Shown here: positions 8,000 to 17,637 of the stretch, one piece after another
Layout of the letters: each line of letters begins with the position of its first letter
How positions within the stretch are numbered: the stretch's first letter is position 1
NCBI GenBank assembly: GCA_030615365.1
Contig: JAUWZM010000016.1
Location: 1-42,853, forward strand
Direction of reading: 5' to 3'
Length of the DNA: 42,853 bases
Source of the DNA: Candidatus Aerophobota bacterium
GTDB lineage: Bacteria > Aerophobota > Aerophobia > Aerophobales > B3-G15
Notes under the pieces: model-generated
Told to the model about the DNA's origin: nothing
Seen by the model: only the letters and a program-made list of their open reading frames with translations
The model's database searches: none
Made by a program: the position numbers and the translations under genes

Positions 8000-10102
8000 T
8001 TATTGATCAGCTACTTTATCAAGTCCTAATACCTGGACATCATAAGGCGAAAGAGTAAATTGCAATTTATCTTTTTTCTGTAGTACATCAACTCTTCCAT
8101 CCAAACGATAAAGAGTATAATTTTTACATTTTGATGAGATACTTATTAAAAGCTCTATTATTTCCTTTTTATCTGTACAATTAACTAACACTACTCCAGC
8201 CTTACTCTTAATTTCATTTTTATATACCTTTGCCATCACTCCAGAATCACGTGGGGAGTAATCTATCCCATCCTCATCTCTAAAATAAGCAAAGGTATAT
8301 ATCTCATCCAAACGATTCTTTAGTTTAGATAGCTTTTTTACATGTTCACAAAACTTAGGATAGTCACTTATGTAACCGTCTCCTCCGTCTATCTGTAAAT
8401 TAAGCATAATTTTATACAGAAAACATCTGTTTGCATCCCCATATTCATTAGCATCCACCTCATGTGAATATGTAAGCCAGGGAAGACTGTATCTCAAAGT
8501 TTCTGGGAAATCAAGCTGATACCAGTTCCAGTGCGAATCGCAATATTGGGAGATAAAATCTGTAAAACCTTCAGTTATCATTACACCATTTGGATCGTGT
8601 TCTCTGAGCATTTTTCTTATGCCTTTTAAAAGTTTTGTATATCCTCTTACGAAAGCATATTGTGGTTTTTCATGATTATGCTCTGAATCATAACAAGCAT
8701 ACATCTTGTGTGCTATCTGATCAAGTTCTATATTGGAAAAACCATATTCTACAACTATCCTTTTCGCCGTTTTCAGAGCCCAGAGAAGACTTTCTGAATC
8801 TGGACATATATCACAGTGGATCCTTGCCCTGCTTGACGAACTTACGCCAGAGGGAAGCCTTAACGAAGAACCGAATTTATTAATTGACCAATCTCCCCCA
8901 AAATACATTCCTCCTGTTCTGCCTTTTGCCGCCCACTTATAACCATATTCTTTATATTCGGGAATGGAGATATCGAAAACTGTAGCGTTAAAAAAAGGTA
9001 TCACCCTTACACCCATTGCCATCACTTGATTGAGCTTTTCTTTAAGTTTTTTTCCCCCTCCCAAACCACCATTTGCGTAATATAAATCAGGATAATAATT
9101 TTGCTGCCACCTTTTAAACCACCTAAACACCATTATATTTGGTATACCAGCTTTGAGAGAAGCCTCAGCCATCTTGGGAAGGTCCTCATATGTGCCATCT
9201 GGGTATTTCATAAAATAAAAATGCCATCCCAGGGAACGAGCAAAGTCTATTGGAACATCTGGTTTTATTATCCAACTCTCAAGCCACTTCCTGTGTTCAT
9301 CTGCAACTACATGCCAGTCATCTTTATGGAGTTTTATTATGACATCGGGAGAAGTCCATAATTCGTCTGATTTTATATGAGGGAAAAAACACCAGCCAAA
9401 AGAAAGAGCAATTTTATTTTTTTTTATATCTTCCCTATCTTTCTCAACTAATTTTTCTATGTAAAAATCCTGTGGTTGGATATCTCTATTCCTAACTTCC
9501 ACTCCAAGACCATAATCCTTACATCCGTAATCAACCCAGGATGTGGCAAGCTGATAAGGATATCTAAAACTTCTCTTATAAGAAATCCTGTTCCAGGGAA
9601 AGTGATTTATACCTCCTATCGTTTTCATTGGGGATTCTATCTTTCTCTTTAAATTTGCTGGAAGATAAAAGGCATCAGTTTTTACATCCCTTACCTTACC
9701 GATTCCAGAAAGCCATGGAAAGATAACGTCTGTTATTACATCTTTCTCATTATTCTTAATGGAGATTTTGGTGATTATGTTTCTTCCATCAAGTTTTAAG
9801 CTGACACACACCCTTATTTTAAGCTCCCTTGCATCAACAAAAAGGGGCTCATAAATAATTGTTACTGTACGCCTATCTTTTTTATAAATATCTTTTACCT
9901 TCTGGTCCCATGAATTCACATGTTGTCCTTGCCAGCTTTCAGATGGGATTATCAGTCTAAAGAGTCTTGCCAACTCAACCTCATGGATGTAATCTTTCTC
10001 TATACTTAAATCTTTGAGTTTAATTACGGAACCATTGCTTTCATTTAACCCAATTTCTATGTAGCTGTTGGTCAAAAACATCACATACTCCTTATCACGC
10101 AT
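8000..10102 (-). CDS. DUF6259-type glycosidase-like TIM-barrel protein A
   Basis: 700 residues without a signal peptide. The N-terminal third is a beta-sandwich-like region (residues about 10-270). A TIM-barrel part follows: LGWHFYFMKYPDG, the MVFRWFKRWQQNYYPD segment, IELDQIAHKMYACYDSEHNH and MITEGFTDFISQYCDSHW. Asp461 (IELDQ) and Glu511 (ITEGF) sit at strand ends, where retaining glycosidases of this fold carry their acids; this assignment is inference. The C-terminus is a small beta domain. It is paralogous to and exactly as long as the next gene (10241-12343), and the proposed acids are spaced almost the same (50 versus 51 residues). It likely hydrolyses imported oligosaccharides in the cytoplasm; the linkage is unknown. 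Confidence 0.7.
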   Translation of the reverse strand: MRDKEYVMFLTNSYIEIGLNESNGSVIKLKDLSIEKDYIHEVELARLFRLIIPSESWQGQHVNSWDQKVKDIYKKDRRTVTIIYEPLFVDARELKIRVCVSLKLDGRNIITKISIKNNEKDVITDVIFPWLSGIGKVRDVKTDAFYLPANLKRKIESPMKTIGGINHFPWNRISYKRSFRYPYQLATSWVDYGCKDYGLGVEVRNRDIQPQDFYIEKLVEKDREDIKKNKIALSFGWCFFPHIKSDELWTSPDVIIKLHKDDWHVVADEHRKWLESWIIKPDVPIDFARSLGWHFYFMKYPDGTYEDLPKMAEASLKAGIPNIMVFRWFKRWQQNYYPDLYYANGGLGGGKKLKEKLNQVMAMGVRVIPFFNATVFDISIPEYKEYGYKWAAKGRTGGMYFGGDWSINKFGSSLRLPSGVSSSSRARIHCDICPDSESLLWALKTAKRIVVEYGFSNIELDQIAHKMYACYDSEHNHEKPQYAFVRGYTKLLKGIRKMLREHDPNGVMITEGFTDFISQYCDSHWNWYQLDFPETLRYSLPWLTYSHEVDANEYGDANRCFLYKIMLNLQIDGGDGYISDYPKFCEHVKKLSKLKNRLDEIYTFAYFRDEDGIDYSPRDSGVMAKVYKNEIKSKAGVVLVNCTDKKEIIELLISISSKCKNYTLYRLDGRVDVLQKKDKLQFTLSPYDVQVLGLDKVADQ

Positions 10103-10240
10103 ATTGCAGATTCATTGAGTATAATACACTCAACTTCCCCAAAAAATTAAATGTAATTTATCAGATTTTGGAAGCCCCGTTAGTTATCTTAATTCTTAAA
10201 TCTTTTCCTTGTGCTAAAATTTAGTCTTAGGAACAATCTA

Positions 10241-12343
10241 TTATTGATGAATTAAGATTCGCAACTGAGAGCGAGCGAGTGGTAAATGAAGCACAATGTG
10301 ATCTGTGGATTTCTCTGTTTTAAAAACATCACCCGTTAACTCATCCTTCCAGATGGTATTTTCTTGCTCAAATTGCAATTCTATCTTGTCTTCAAAATCA
10401 CTTTGCCCTATGTTAACCGCGGTTATCACTCTGTTTTGTTTTCCCCGAAAAAAGTAGGTGATTACATCCGGGTTTCCAGTTTTAGGCTGAAATTCTGGAC
10501 GGCCATATATAAGTGCATCTTTATATTTTCTTCGTATTGTCACTAATGACTTCACGTAATCCTTATATTTCAACCAGTCCGGACAAAGTGCCAGATCAAG
10601 ACCAGCGGCAAAGACTTCTTTAAGCTGGGTGAGCGTACGGCCATTGGTAAAGACGTTTATCCAGGGTAAGGTATACCTTACCGGCGAGGCAATTAATCGG
10701 CCATTATTCAGATCAACGTGCCACACAAAGGTACCATCGAGTGACCCATGTGTATGTTGAGCAAGAAGTTCATTGAATGATTCCGTCATGATAACTGCTT
10801 CTGGTTTGACTTTCTGAATAGCTTCTCTAATTCGGTCAGTTAACTCAAGAACTCCCTGATTGTAAGCTTTGGCTGTGCAGGGATGGTCATGTTTCGGATT
10901 ATAGCAGATCCAGTTCCACTGCATCCCATAAGAATCAAGATAGATCCCATCAACACCATAATCAGCTACCATATACGTGGCTACATTAACCAGATGTTTT
11001 ATCCACGGTCTATGATTAGGACACATGCTCCAATTGTCAGAATAATGACGATAGTAGCTTTTATTTTTCTTCATCATAGCCCAATCTGCTCCATATTCCT
11101 GGCCTATTTTTGAGTATTTGGAAGTGATGAAGGGTTCAAGGTAGACAATTATCTTACCGCCTTGCTCATGCATCCTGGCAATCCCTTCTTTAAATGCTTC
11201 CCCCCCTCCCATATCTTCCCGAGGAAGGTAGTCACCTTTGTTCCAGTAAGGGGAATAAATCAAGGGGATCCCTTCTTTGAATGCTCTCACACCTCCTATA
11301 TCTTCTCTCGAGAAATAGCTATCTTGATTCCAGTGAGGGAATCTGTTTTTCATACCTGTCCCTTCCCAATAGTCGTAGATATAGATAATATTGGTACCCA
11401 GCTCTTTTGCCTCATCTAAGAGTTGAGGTAAATTTCGAAAATTTCCAATTCTTTCATACAAAGTCTTCTCTGGAAAAACCAAATAAATAGCCCCTCCACC
11501 TCCACCACTAAATCCATAGATAGCACCTGCTTCTTTAAACCAAATTGGAATCTCTGGAAACAATTGTTTCTTTGTTGTATGAAGGCGATAGCAATCAGCA
11601 ACTGTATGCCAATCACCTGTATGCACACCCAGTATCAACGGGGGTAGGATGAGCTTATCACCAGCATCTAAAATAAAAGGCTGATCGGCAAAGACTTTTC
11701 CCTGTCCTAACATAAAGTGATATTGTTCTAAACCACCTCCAGGACCCATAACAAACAATCCTTCTTGCAAAGATCTGTCATATATATCAGCAAATTCCAT
11801 GGCATTCAAAAGATGGCAATTGGCTGGATCTTCGGGATGGTGCAGTCCAGTACTAATCTTATCATACCGCAAAGGCTTAATACCTCCTGATTCTGCAGGG
11901 AGAACACCTATCATATTCTCAGGTTTCCCAATCATAATGCCATCAATCTGAGGAAATATAATTCGTCCGTTTATCTGGCCCGCACTCTCGTTCCTTACAG
12001 TAAGAGTTAAGACTACAGCTTTTGAATCAGGTGATAGTTCAATCCTTAGATTAACACCTAATTGTGCTTTGTCTGATCGGCCCTTAAGATCAAGTTGTTG
12101 TATGCCAGCTTGAATGCTCTTTCGTTCTACATCTTTGATCTGAAAATCTGTTCTACTTCCGAATCTCTCCCAGGCTAACTCATCCGTACGCAGTTTTACC
12201 TTGAATAGATTGCCATTTCCACACACCTGAGTATCGGATAGATAATTTTTACCTGTTTTCTTATTCACTATCTCAGACAAATGTATGCCCTGCGTTGGGT
12301 CAAAAACAATTCTAATATGTTGATTTTCTAAAATCTCATCCAT
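10241..12343 (-). CDS. DUF6259-type glycosidase-like TIM-barrel protein B, with an internal tandem duplication
   Basis: 700 residues, no signal peptide. The N-terminal beta-sandwich domain covers residues about 1-270. The barrel contains NIIYIYDYWEGTG, GGKIIVYLEPFITS, VDGIYLDSYGMQWNW (Asp470), KHDHPC and VIMTESFNELLAQHTHG (Glu521). Asp470 and Glu521 match Asp461 and Glu511 of the neighbour. Residues about 330-390 hold a 29-residue unit twice: PHWNQDSYFSREDIGG, AFKEGI, then PYWNKGDYLPREDMGG, AFKEGI. The DNA copies are 87 bp apart and the frame is kept. The enzyme probably still folds, since the insertion lies in a loop-like stretch, but this is untested. A strong ribosome-binding site (AGAGGAGGTG) precedes the ATG. 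Confidence 0.7.
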   Translation of the reverse strand: MDEILENQHIRIVFDPTQGIHLSEIVNKKTGKNYLSDTQVCGNGNLFKVKLRTDELAWERFGSRTDFQIKDVERKSIQAGIQQLDLKGRSDKAQLGVNLRIELSPDSKAVVLTLTVRNESAGQINGRIIFPQIDGIMIGKPENMIGVLPAESGGIKPLRYDKISTGLHHPEDPANCHLLNAMEFADIYDRSLQEGLFVMGPGGGLEQYHFMLGQGKVFADQPFILDAGDKLILPPLILGVHTGDWHTVADCYRLHTTKKQLFPEIPIWFKEAGAIYGFSGGGGGAIYLVFPEKTLYERIGNFRNLPQLLDEAKELGTNIIYIYDYWEGTGMKNRFPHWNQDSYFSREDIGGVRAFKEGIPLIYSPYWNKGDYLPREDMGGGEAFKEGIARMHEQGGKIIVYLEPFITSKYSKIGQEYGADWAMMKKNKSYYRHYSDNWSMCPNHRPWIKHLVNVATYMVADYGVDGIYLDSYGMQWNWICYNPKHDHPCTAKAYNQGVLELTDRIREAIQKVKPEAVIMTESFNELLAQHTHGSLDGTFVWHVDLNNGRLIASPVRYTLPWINVFTNGRTLTQLKEVFAAGLDLALCPDWLKYKDYVKSLVTIRRKYKDALIYGRPEFQPKTGNPDVITYFFRGKQNRVITAVNIGQSDFEDKIELQFEQENTIWKDELTGDVFKTEKSTDHIVLHLPLARSQLRILIHQ
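11181..11354. repeat. 87-bp in-frame tandem duplication inside a coding sequence
   Basis: Two diverged copies, 11181-11267 and 11268-11354, both starting ATCCCTTCTTT on the plus strand. They encode the two 29-residue PxWNxxxYxxREDxGG units of the DUF6259-type protein B. Confidence 0.8.
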
Positions 12344-12366
12344 TTTTCACCTCCTCTTGAGATGGA

Positions 12367-12500
12367 AAGTACTGTCAAAACTTAACCACAGAGAACGCAG
12401 AGAAATCATTAAATATCAATAAACTACGAGGCTTTTGATTGTCTCCCCTCTGTGCACTCTGTGGTTTCATGTTTTCCTTCATGTTATTTTTGACATTACC
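12367..12500. repeat. MITE-like nested inverted repeat
   Basis: Outer arms GTACTGTCAAAA (about 12367) and TTTTTGACATTAC (about 12487-12499). Inner arms AACCACAGAGAACGCAGAGA (12384-12403) and CCTCTGTGCACTCTGTGGTT (12447-12466). No coding frame inside. It separates the gene at 10241-12343 from an orphan hairpin leader (12532-12574). It resembles a non-autonomous palindromic element; no target duplication was identified. Confidence 0.5.
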
Positions 12501-12531
12501 CTTTTTGCAATCTTATCGAAAGGTTAGATAA

Positions 12532-12574
12532 TTTAGCTATCTTTTCACCTCCTCTCAATCGAGTATTTCCAACC
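12532..12574 (-). promoter_or_regulatory. Orphan hairpin leader, copy 3
   Basis: Minus strand GGTTGGAAATACTCGATTGAG, then AGGAGGTGA in the loop, then ATTATCTAACC. The sequence continues like the leaders of the family-5 binding-protein genes (TTTTTGCAATCTTA on the plus strand) but then breaks off at the MITE-like repeat. No binding-protein gene follows, so one was probably lost here. Confidence 0.65.
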
Positions 12575-12703
12575 TTCCTAAAACTGTTTTACACTAAGAT
12601 TCGGCAATTTGAGCAATGAGGCCGCCCACTCAAGAATGTGGATAGGTCACTCAAACAGTAAAGATAGTTGCAACCTTTAGGTTTTGCCTCGATATTCTTA
12701 TAA

Positions 12704-13732
12704 TCATACTCTATCAATCCTTTTCCCCTTGTAACTATTTATAGCCTGATACATTGCCCTAAAATTCTCCAGAGGGATATCGGGAAGAAAAGCATTGGTT
12801 GGTCCAATGATAAATCCTCCTTTTTTATGGTCAAACAACTTGAATGTATCGTAGAGATTTTCTTTCACTTCTTGCGCAGATGCCTTCGCTAAAAAGCGGA
12901 CATCCAATCCAGTCCAAAAACAAACCTTTCCTCTGAAATCCCGCACTATTTCTTTGATATCCATAGCATCTGGTTGCAATGGGTTCAAAACATCTACCCC
13001 AATTTTGATTAAATCAGGAATTATCTCTTTAATATTCCCATCACTATGAAAAAAGACATCCATCCCATAGCCATGAACTTTATCAAAAACACGTTTATAC
13101 CATGGTTTAAATATTTCTCGCCACATTTTAGGACTTATAAGTAAACTTCTTTGAGATCCCCAATCATCAGCGAGAAGCATGCCATCCACCCCAACCTCGC
13201 CGCACTTCTCTATGACCTTAATGGTGTATCCAAGGAACGCTTCAAATAAAATATCTATTTTATCCCGGTGCAGATACAAATCTGTATATATTTTCTCCAT
13301 CCCTCTCAAGAGATCCATTTTCTCTTTAAAAAGAGCAAACTGGATTGATAGTAAATATCGATTATCGTGTTTCTGGCGTAGTTCCTCTAATCCTTGAAAC
13401 ATACCAACTTTATAAGGATCGGGAATACTTTTCAAAAAGCTATCTAATCGATTCCAATCTTCTAATCGGAATCGTTTTACTTTGGTAAATCCAGAGGAGC
13501 CACTTGGGCAATAACTACCCATAGGCACAGACATAATGTCTAATCCCCACTCTACTCTAGGATCAGGAGAAATGTGACAAATGATATCATCAGGGTTACG
13601 AGCAACTAAATCCCTCAGTTGTTCACCGTATCTCTCATATGTTGCGCCATGATATCCAAGATTTGGCAACTGCGGTATGTTATCTGGATAATCAAGTTTA
13701 ATTGCTTTTTTTACCTGGTTTTTAGTTAACAT
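12704..13732 (-). CDS. URO-D-like (uroporphyrinogen decarboxylase family) protein, paralogue 1
   Basis: 342 residues. URO-D fold features are VDGMLLADDWGSQRSLLISPKMW (given in part; about 182-205), FFHSDGNIKEIIPDLI (about 227-242), VDVLNPLQPDAMD and a C-terminal FIIGPTNAF...IPLENF. In corrinoid methyltransferases of this superfamily (MtaA, CmuA) zinc is held by HxC plus a later Cys. Here the motif is His229-Ser-Asp231 and the later Cys is absent, so heme synthesis or classic methyl transfer is not assured. It is clearly a duplicate of 22857-23879, sharing most residues and the flanking DNA. It lies next to another URO-D-like gene and a sulfatase-superfamily gene. The true substrate is unknown. 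Confidence 0.85.
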   Translation of the reverse strand: MLTKNQVKKAIKLDYPDNIPQLPNLGYHGATYERYGEQLRDLVARNPDDIICHISPDPRVEWGLDIMSVPMGSYCPSGSSGFTKVKRFRLEDWNRLDSFLKSIPDPYKVGMFQGLEELRQKHDNRYLLSIQFALFKEKMDLLRGMEKIYTDLYLHRDKIDILFEAFLGYTIKVIEKCGEVGVDGMLLADDWGSQRSLLISPKMWREIFKPWYKRVFDKVHGYGMDVFFHSDGNIKEIIPDLIKIGVDVLNPLQPDAMDIKEIVRDFRGKVCFWTGLDVRFLAKASAQEVKENLYDTFKLFDHKKGGFIIGPTNAFLPDIPLENFRAMYQAINSYKGKRIDRV

Positions 13733-13773
13733 AGTTTTTTACTCTGGCAGATGAAACAATTCAAACTCCTGTC

Positions 13774-14865
13774 TTATCCCTGCCATCTTAGTCCCTCGTC
13801 TAACATGGCAAGATAATTCTTTACCGGAATATAATTAGCTACAGTGTTTCCTGAGCCTAAGGCATATCTTCCCGGCATACACACATCTAAGATCTTTCTT
13901 ACATACTCTCGTAGGTTTGATTCGCTCATCCTGACGAGTTTATCCATGTCCACTCCCCCCAGAATAGCAATTCTATCTCCGTACTTTCTTTTGTACTCTA
14001 TTACAGGACAACAGCTATCCTCAAAGGAGTGAAGAGCATCAATTCCTACATCCTCTACAAGATCCTCTATAATTTCATCTTTATACCCGCAGCAATGGAA
14101 CCAATACATTTTCCCCCGCTCATGAGCTAAAGAGGCATACTTTTTATGCCAGGGGAATACATGTTTCCTCAAAAAATCAGGATTAACCATGGTTGCTGTT
14201 TTAAAACCTAAATCATCGGAATGAAAGATTGCCCCCACCCCTGGATACTGGGCAGCTTCTTTGTAATATTCATATATTTTTCTCCCCCATTTTTCAAACA
14301 CCGCTTCTACCAGTTCAGGTTCATCGTGGGAGAGAATAAAAAGGTTCTCCATTCCCAAAACGTTGTCGTAAATAAATTGAAACAAAAGGAAACCTGGAGT
14401 TATTTTCATGCCCTCTGGTAGGTTTTCCTGGACATAATCCAATGATTCCAGATCAGGCTCTATCCTATCCCAATCTATTTTCTCAAAGTCATTCCAGTTT
14501 TTGATAAGTCCCCCTTCTTCGTCAAGCCACTGTCTTTCCCCCCTGGAAAGAATAGCAGTATCGGCTGTCTTTTTTGATATTGGCTGGGGTAAATTCTTGA
14601 ACTCAGCCCATAAAAAAATACTATCATTTCCCATCCTGTAATAAAAGTCTATCATTTGTTTTAGATATTCTTTCCTGTTTTCTTTTGTAGGAGGAATCCA
14701 TTTCTTATTCATATAAGTTTCTGCAATATATTTCATTACCTCCTGGTCAAGATAGTCTGTAAAATAAACTTTCTCTGGCTGTTTTTCTCCTCTTAAAACT
14801 TTTTTAAAGCTCTCAAAATCAGGTGAAGGTTTTTGCAGTAGTATTTTAGGTTGATTAGAAGCCAT
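13774..14865 (-). CDS. URO-D-like protein, paralogue 2 (HxC motif present)
   Basis: 363 residues. It is recognised by the URO-D pattern: VGAIFHSDDLGFKTATMVNPDFL (in part; about 210-232), MYWFHCCGYKDEIIEDLVEDVGIDALHSFED (in part; about 253-283), ILGGVDMDKL and a C-terminal YIPVKNY. His257-Cys-Cys259 supplies the HxC pair seen in MtaA/CmuA-type zinc sites. The third Cys expected near ALGSGN is missing, although Cys285-Cys286 lie nearby. It overlaps the upstream sulfatase-superfamily gene by 11 nt, so the two are translationally coupled. A methyl-transfer role on an O-methylated compound is possible; no corrinoid protein is encoded in the window. Confidence 0.85.
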   Translation of the reverse strand: MASNQPKILLQKPSPDFESFKKVLRGEKQPEKVYFTDYLDQEVMKYIAETYMNKKWIPPTKENRKEYLKQMIDFYYRMGNDSIFLWAEFKNLPQPISKKTADTAILSRGERQWLDEEGGLIKNWNDFEKIDWDRIEPDLESLDYVQENLPEGMKITPGFLLFQFIYDNVLGMENLFILSHDEPELVEAVFEKWGRKIYEYYKEAAQYPGVGAIFHSDDLGFKTATMVNPDFLRKHVFPWHKKYASLAHERGKMYWFHCCGYKDEIIEDLVEDVGIDALHSFEDSCCPVIEYKRKYGDRIAILGGVDMDKLVRMSESNLREYVRKILDVCMPGRYALGSGNTVANYIPVKNYLAMLDEGLRWQG

Positions 14866-16201
14866 TTGAACCTCCTTTCTGGTTACCCAGATGTCTTCTG
14901 GAACCTAAATGATGCTCACTGGTCCCTAACCCTTCTAAAAAATCAACAAACTTTTGGTGTAAATCCTTAGCTACTTCCCAGTTTTTGTCTATGATATTCT
15001 TAGATTCCTGTGGGTCATTTTTTAGATCATAGAGTTGAGCAGGAAAGCTCTCCGTACTGTAGAGGAATGTCCACTTAGGAGTGGTAATGGTACTAAAGTG
15101 TGGTTTTTTTACCACACGGAGGAAATCATCAACTATTTTACTCGGTTCACCCGGATTATACAGAGGGGATGAGGTAACAGTAAAATCCCGAAAAGTATTC
15201 TCTTCACCTTTCAAAAGAGGAACTAAAGATTTTCCCTGCACTACCTCAGGAACTTTTACTCCTGCCAATTCTAACAAAGTCGGCATAATGTCAACTGAAG
15301 AGACCAGTGCCTTCACTCGTCTTGACTTTATCCCAGGAACATAGATAAGTAAAGGTACCTGTGTAATTTCCCGATAAAGTGGTGATTGAAACCAATAACG
15401 ACCTTTTGCTCTTCCCTTACCAAAGAAGCCGTGTTCACCGAAGTAGTAACCATGATCAGAGGTAAATACAATAGCTGTATTTTCCCACAGCCCCATAGAT
15501 TTAACTCTATTCAGGAGTCGACCAACCCAATGATCTACCATGGTAATCTCACCACAGTAGCAGGCATGGGCAAGCTTTACATCCTCTTCCTTTAATCCAG
15601 CTTCACGCCAGTCCCAGTAGCAAGGTGCTACTACCCTGCCATCATAGCCAGGATAATACGGCTCAACATACCAGGAAGGTGGATCCCAGGGCTCATGAGG
15701 ATCCCAGGTATCTACATAGAGAAAGAGTTTTTCCTTATAATAATGCTGCAGATATTTTTCTGCTGCAATCATAGTGCTTGGGGCACAGTAATCTTCCTCA
15801 TAACGTCTTTCTAAGTTAACTCGCTGGCGTTCCATTCCCTGACCGAGAATCCATTGATAATCTTTAAACCCCCGATCGTATCCATACCCCTGTCTCACGA
15901 AGAACGGAGTATCAACCGCAGCTAAAGTAGTATACTCTGCCTTTCGCAAAAGTTCAGCTAATATCGTCTCTTCTGATGGTAACGAGCGCCATCCTAAGTA
16001 GGTGAAGGTGAACTTCCCGGTAAAGAGATCTGCCCTCATAGGCATAGTAGGAAAAGAACCAGCATAACAGTTATCGAACTGAACGCACTCTTGAGCAAAA
16101 TGGTCAAGATTAGGCGTTTTAATACTCGGATTCCCATAACAGCCTAAGTGATCACTTCTAAAGGTGTCCGATACAATTACAATAATATGTGGAGTCGGCA
16201 T
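14855..16201 (-). CDS. Sulfatase-superfamily protein with Thr at the formylglycine position (A)
   Basis: 448 residues, no signal peptide. N-terminal metal site IVIVSDTFRSDHLGCYGN with PNLD. Further blocks are DTWDPHEPWDPPSWYVEPYYPGYDGR (in part), GEITMVDHWVGRLLNR, FTSDHGYYFGEHGFFGKG and VSSVDIMPTLLELAG, all typical of the sulfatase domain (PF00884). The position normally held by Cys or Ser (C/S-x-P-x-R) is Thr52-Met-Pro-Met-Arg56. A Thr cannot become formylglycine, so sulfate-ester hydrolysis by the usual mechanism is doubtful; phosphodiesterase-like chemistry is an alternative, since alkaline-phosphatase-superfamily relatives use Thr. The gene overlaps the next URO-D-like gene by 11 nt. It lies directly downstream of lacI. 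Confidence 0.88.
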   Translation of the reverse strand: MPTPHIIVIVSDTFRSDHLGCYGNPSIKTPNLDHFAQECVQFDNCYAGSFPTMPMRADLFTGKFTFTYLGWRSLPSEETILAELLRKAEYTTLAAVDTPFFVRQGYGYDRGFKDYQWILGQGMERQRVNLERRYEEDYCAPSTMIAAEKYLQHYYKEKLFLYVDTWDPHEPWDPPSWYVEPYYPGYDGRVVAPCYWDWREAGLKEEDVKLAHACYCGEITMVDHWVGRLLNRVKSMGLWENTAIVFTSDHGYYFGEHGFFGKGRAKGRYWFQSPLYREITQVPLLIYVPGIKSRRVKALVSSVDIMPTLLELAGVKVPEVVQGKSLVPLLKGEENTFRDFTVTSSPLYNPGEPSKIVDDFLRVVKKPHFSTITTPKWTFLYSTESFPAQLYDLKNDPQESKNIIDKNWEVAKDLHQKFVDFLEGLGTSEHHLGSRRHLGNQKGGSNGF

Positions 16202-16606
16202 CTAAACCCCCTTGTATATTATCAGAACGAGGGCTTCATCATTTTCTCTGATGGTCTTTCTCCTTATTTTGCCCCCTGTTATATACCACAGTAATGTCAA
16301 AAGTTCTTTTGCAATTTTTTTTAACCTGAATTCGGCAATTCAGATAATAGTCACCAAGCTTATCCTGGAGCATTACTCCAGGTTTGGCTTTTATGAGAAA
16401 AAAATATTTCTTGATGGATAGGGGCGAGTCTAATCGCCCTTTGCAAAGTAAGAACTGAAAGCTATTGGGAGGCTAAATATCCCTCTCCCCTTAAGAAAGG
16501 GGAGAGAAGGAAGCTGATACTGGCCTTCCCTACCCAGGTGAAGAGTTTTACCAGTTTACCCTGTTAGATAAGCTTCTCTATCTAACAGGGTTTATCGAAT
16601 CTGGGA
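16202..16606. other. Intergenic region with dispersed repeats
   Basis: No gene seen. It contains AGTAATGTCAAAA (about 16290), an ATTCGGCAATTCA motif (about 16330) also present near 12599 and 22753, a C-rich palindrome (about 16484-16506), and CCTACCCAGGTGAAGAG followed by TTTTACCAGTTTACC (16529-16560), which recurs in inverse orientation at 40283-40316. Confidence 0.55.
16559..16590 (-). terminator. Strong hairpin downstream of lacI
   Basis: CCCTGTTAGATA (16559-16570) pairs perfectly with TATCTAACAGGG (16579-16590) over 12 bp with an 8-nt loop. It lies 17 nt past the stop of the lacI gene. No clear T-run follows on the minus strand, so it may be a weak or factor-assisted terminator. Confidence 0.5.
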
Positions 16607-17626
16607 TTAAACTTTTTTATTTTTCCCACAAGACTGCCTTATAATTAACTTTGGTTTTAACACTATCTCTTCATGGAAAGGTCTTCCCCGGTTGCTCTTT
16701 CTTATCTTTTGCAGTAAAGACTGGCACGCTATAGTGCCAACAGAATAACTTGGCTGTCTCACAGCCGTCAAAGGGGGTTCTATCAGGGCAGCCCAAATAG
16801 GGTCATCGAAACCTGCGAGAGCTATATCTTGAGGGATTTTCACGTTGTTTTCCTTTAAAGCTAAGAGAGCTCCTGTCGTCATTACTTCATTACTCACAAA
16901 AACAGCACTTGGGGGATTCACCATTTTTATAAACTTTTCCATAGCCTCTCGGCCCTTTTCTATTCTAAAGTCTCCATATTTTATAAGTGTACCCTCTAAA
17001 GGAATACCATTTTTCTGCAGAGCCTTCTTATATCCTTCAAATCTTTCCTCGCTTGTAGTAATCCCTTTGATGCCATTGATTATCCCTATTCTTTTATGTC
17101 CTAAACCGATAAGATGGTTAACTGCCTGATACGCTCCTTCTCTGTTATCTATTAACACCTCTGTGGTTTCAATGTCTTTTATTCCTCTATCCAGTAACAC
17201 TACCGGCAGGTCTGCCCTGATTAGCCTCTTGAGGTACGCAGTATTCCTGCCAGTGGAAGAGATAACTAAACCATCTACTTTTCTTCCATACAGAACTCTT
17301 AAATACTCACTTTCCTTATCAGGGTCCTCATCGCTGTTACACAGCGTTACATTATACCCATTTTGGTTCGCTACATCCTCTATCCCTCTCACCACTGAGG
17401 TAAAGAAAGACGTAGTGATATCAGAAATTATTACTCCTATACTATAGGTTTGCTTGGTTTTTAAGCTTCTGGCTACCATATCAGGTTGATAGCCTATTTT
17501 CTTTGCTATTTCCAGAACTTTTCTGCGAGTTTCCTGGCTCACATATCCATATCTGCCCAGTACTCTACTGGCCACACTTATAGATACACCTGCTTTTTCA
17601 GCTACATTTTTTAGAGTTTTTCGCAT
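16607..17626 (-). CDS. LacI/GalR-family transcriptional regulator
   Basis: 339 residues, normal length. The N-terminal helix-turn-helix is TLKNVAEKAGVSISVASRVL (residues 4-23) followed by the hinge GYQPDMVARSLKT. The periplasmic-binding-like effector domain runs from YSIGVIISDITTSFF (about 61) to the end, with DGLVISSTG, GHKRIGIINGI, AVFVSNEV and ALAGFDDPIWAALIEPPLTAVRQP (in part). It should bind a sugar and release its operators. Its own promoter carries an operator that also occurs before three other genes in the window, implying autoregulation and a local regulon. There is no obvious Shine-Dalgarno before the ATG at 17626. Copies of its first 16-17 codons lie at 1442 and 5653. Confidence 0.95.
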   Translation of the reverse strand: MRKTLKNVAEKAGVSISVASRVLGRYGYVSQETRRKVLEIAKKIGYQPDMVARSLKTKQTYSIGVIISDITTSFFTSVVRGIEDVANQNGYNVTLCNSDEDPDKESEYLRVLYGRKVDGLVISSTGRNTAYLKRLIRADLPVVLLDRGIKDIETTEVLIDNREGAYQAVNHLIGLGHKRIGIINGIKGITTSEERFEGYKKALQKNGIPLEGTLIKYGDFRIEKGREAMEKFIKMVNPPSAVFVSNEVMTTGALLALKENNVKIPQDIALAGFDDPIWAALIEPPLTAVRQPSYSVGTIACQSLLQKIRKSNRGRPFHEEIVLKPKLIIRQSCGKNKKV

Positions 17627-17637
17627 TTTTAAATTGT

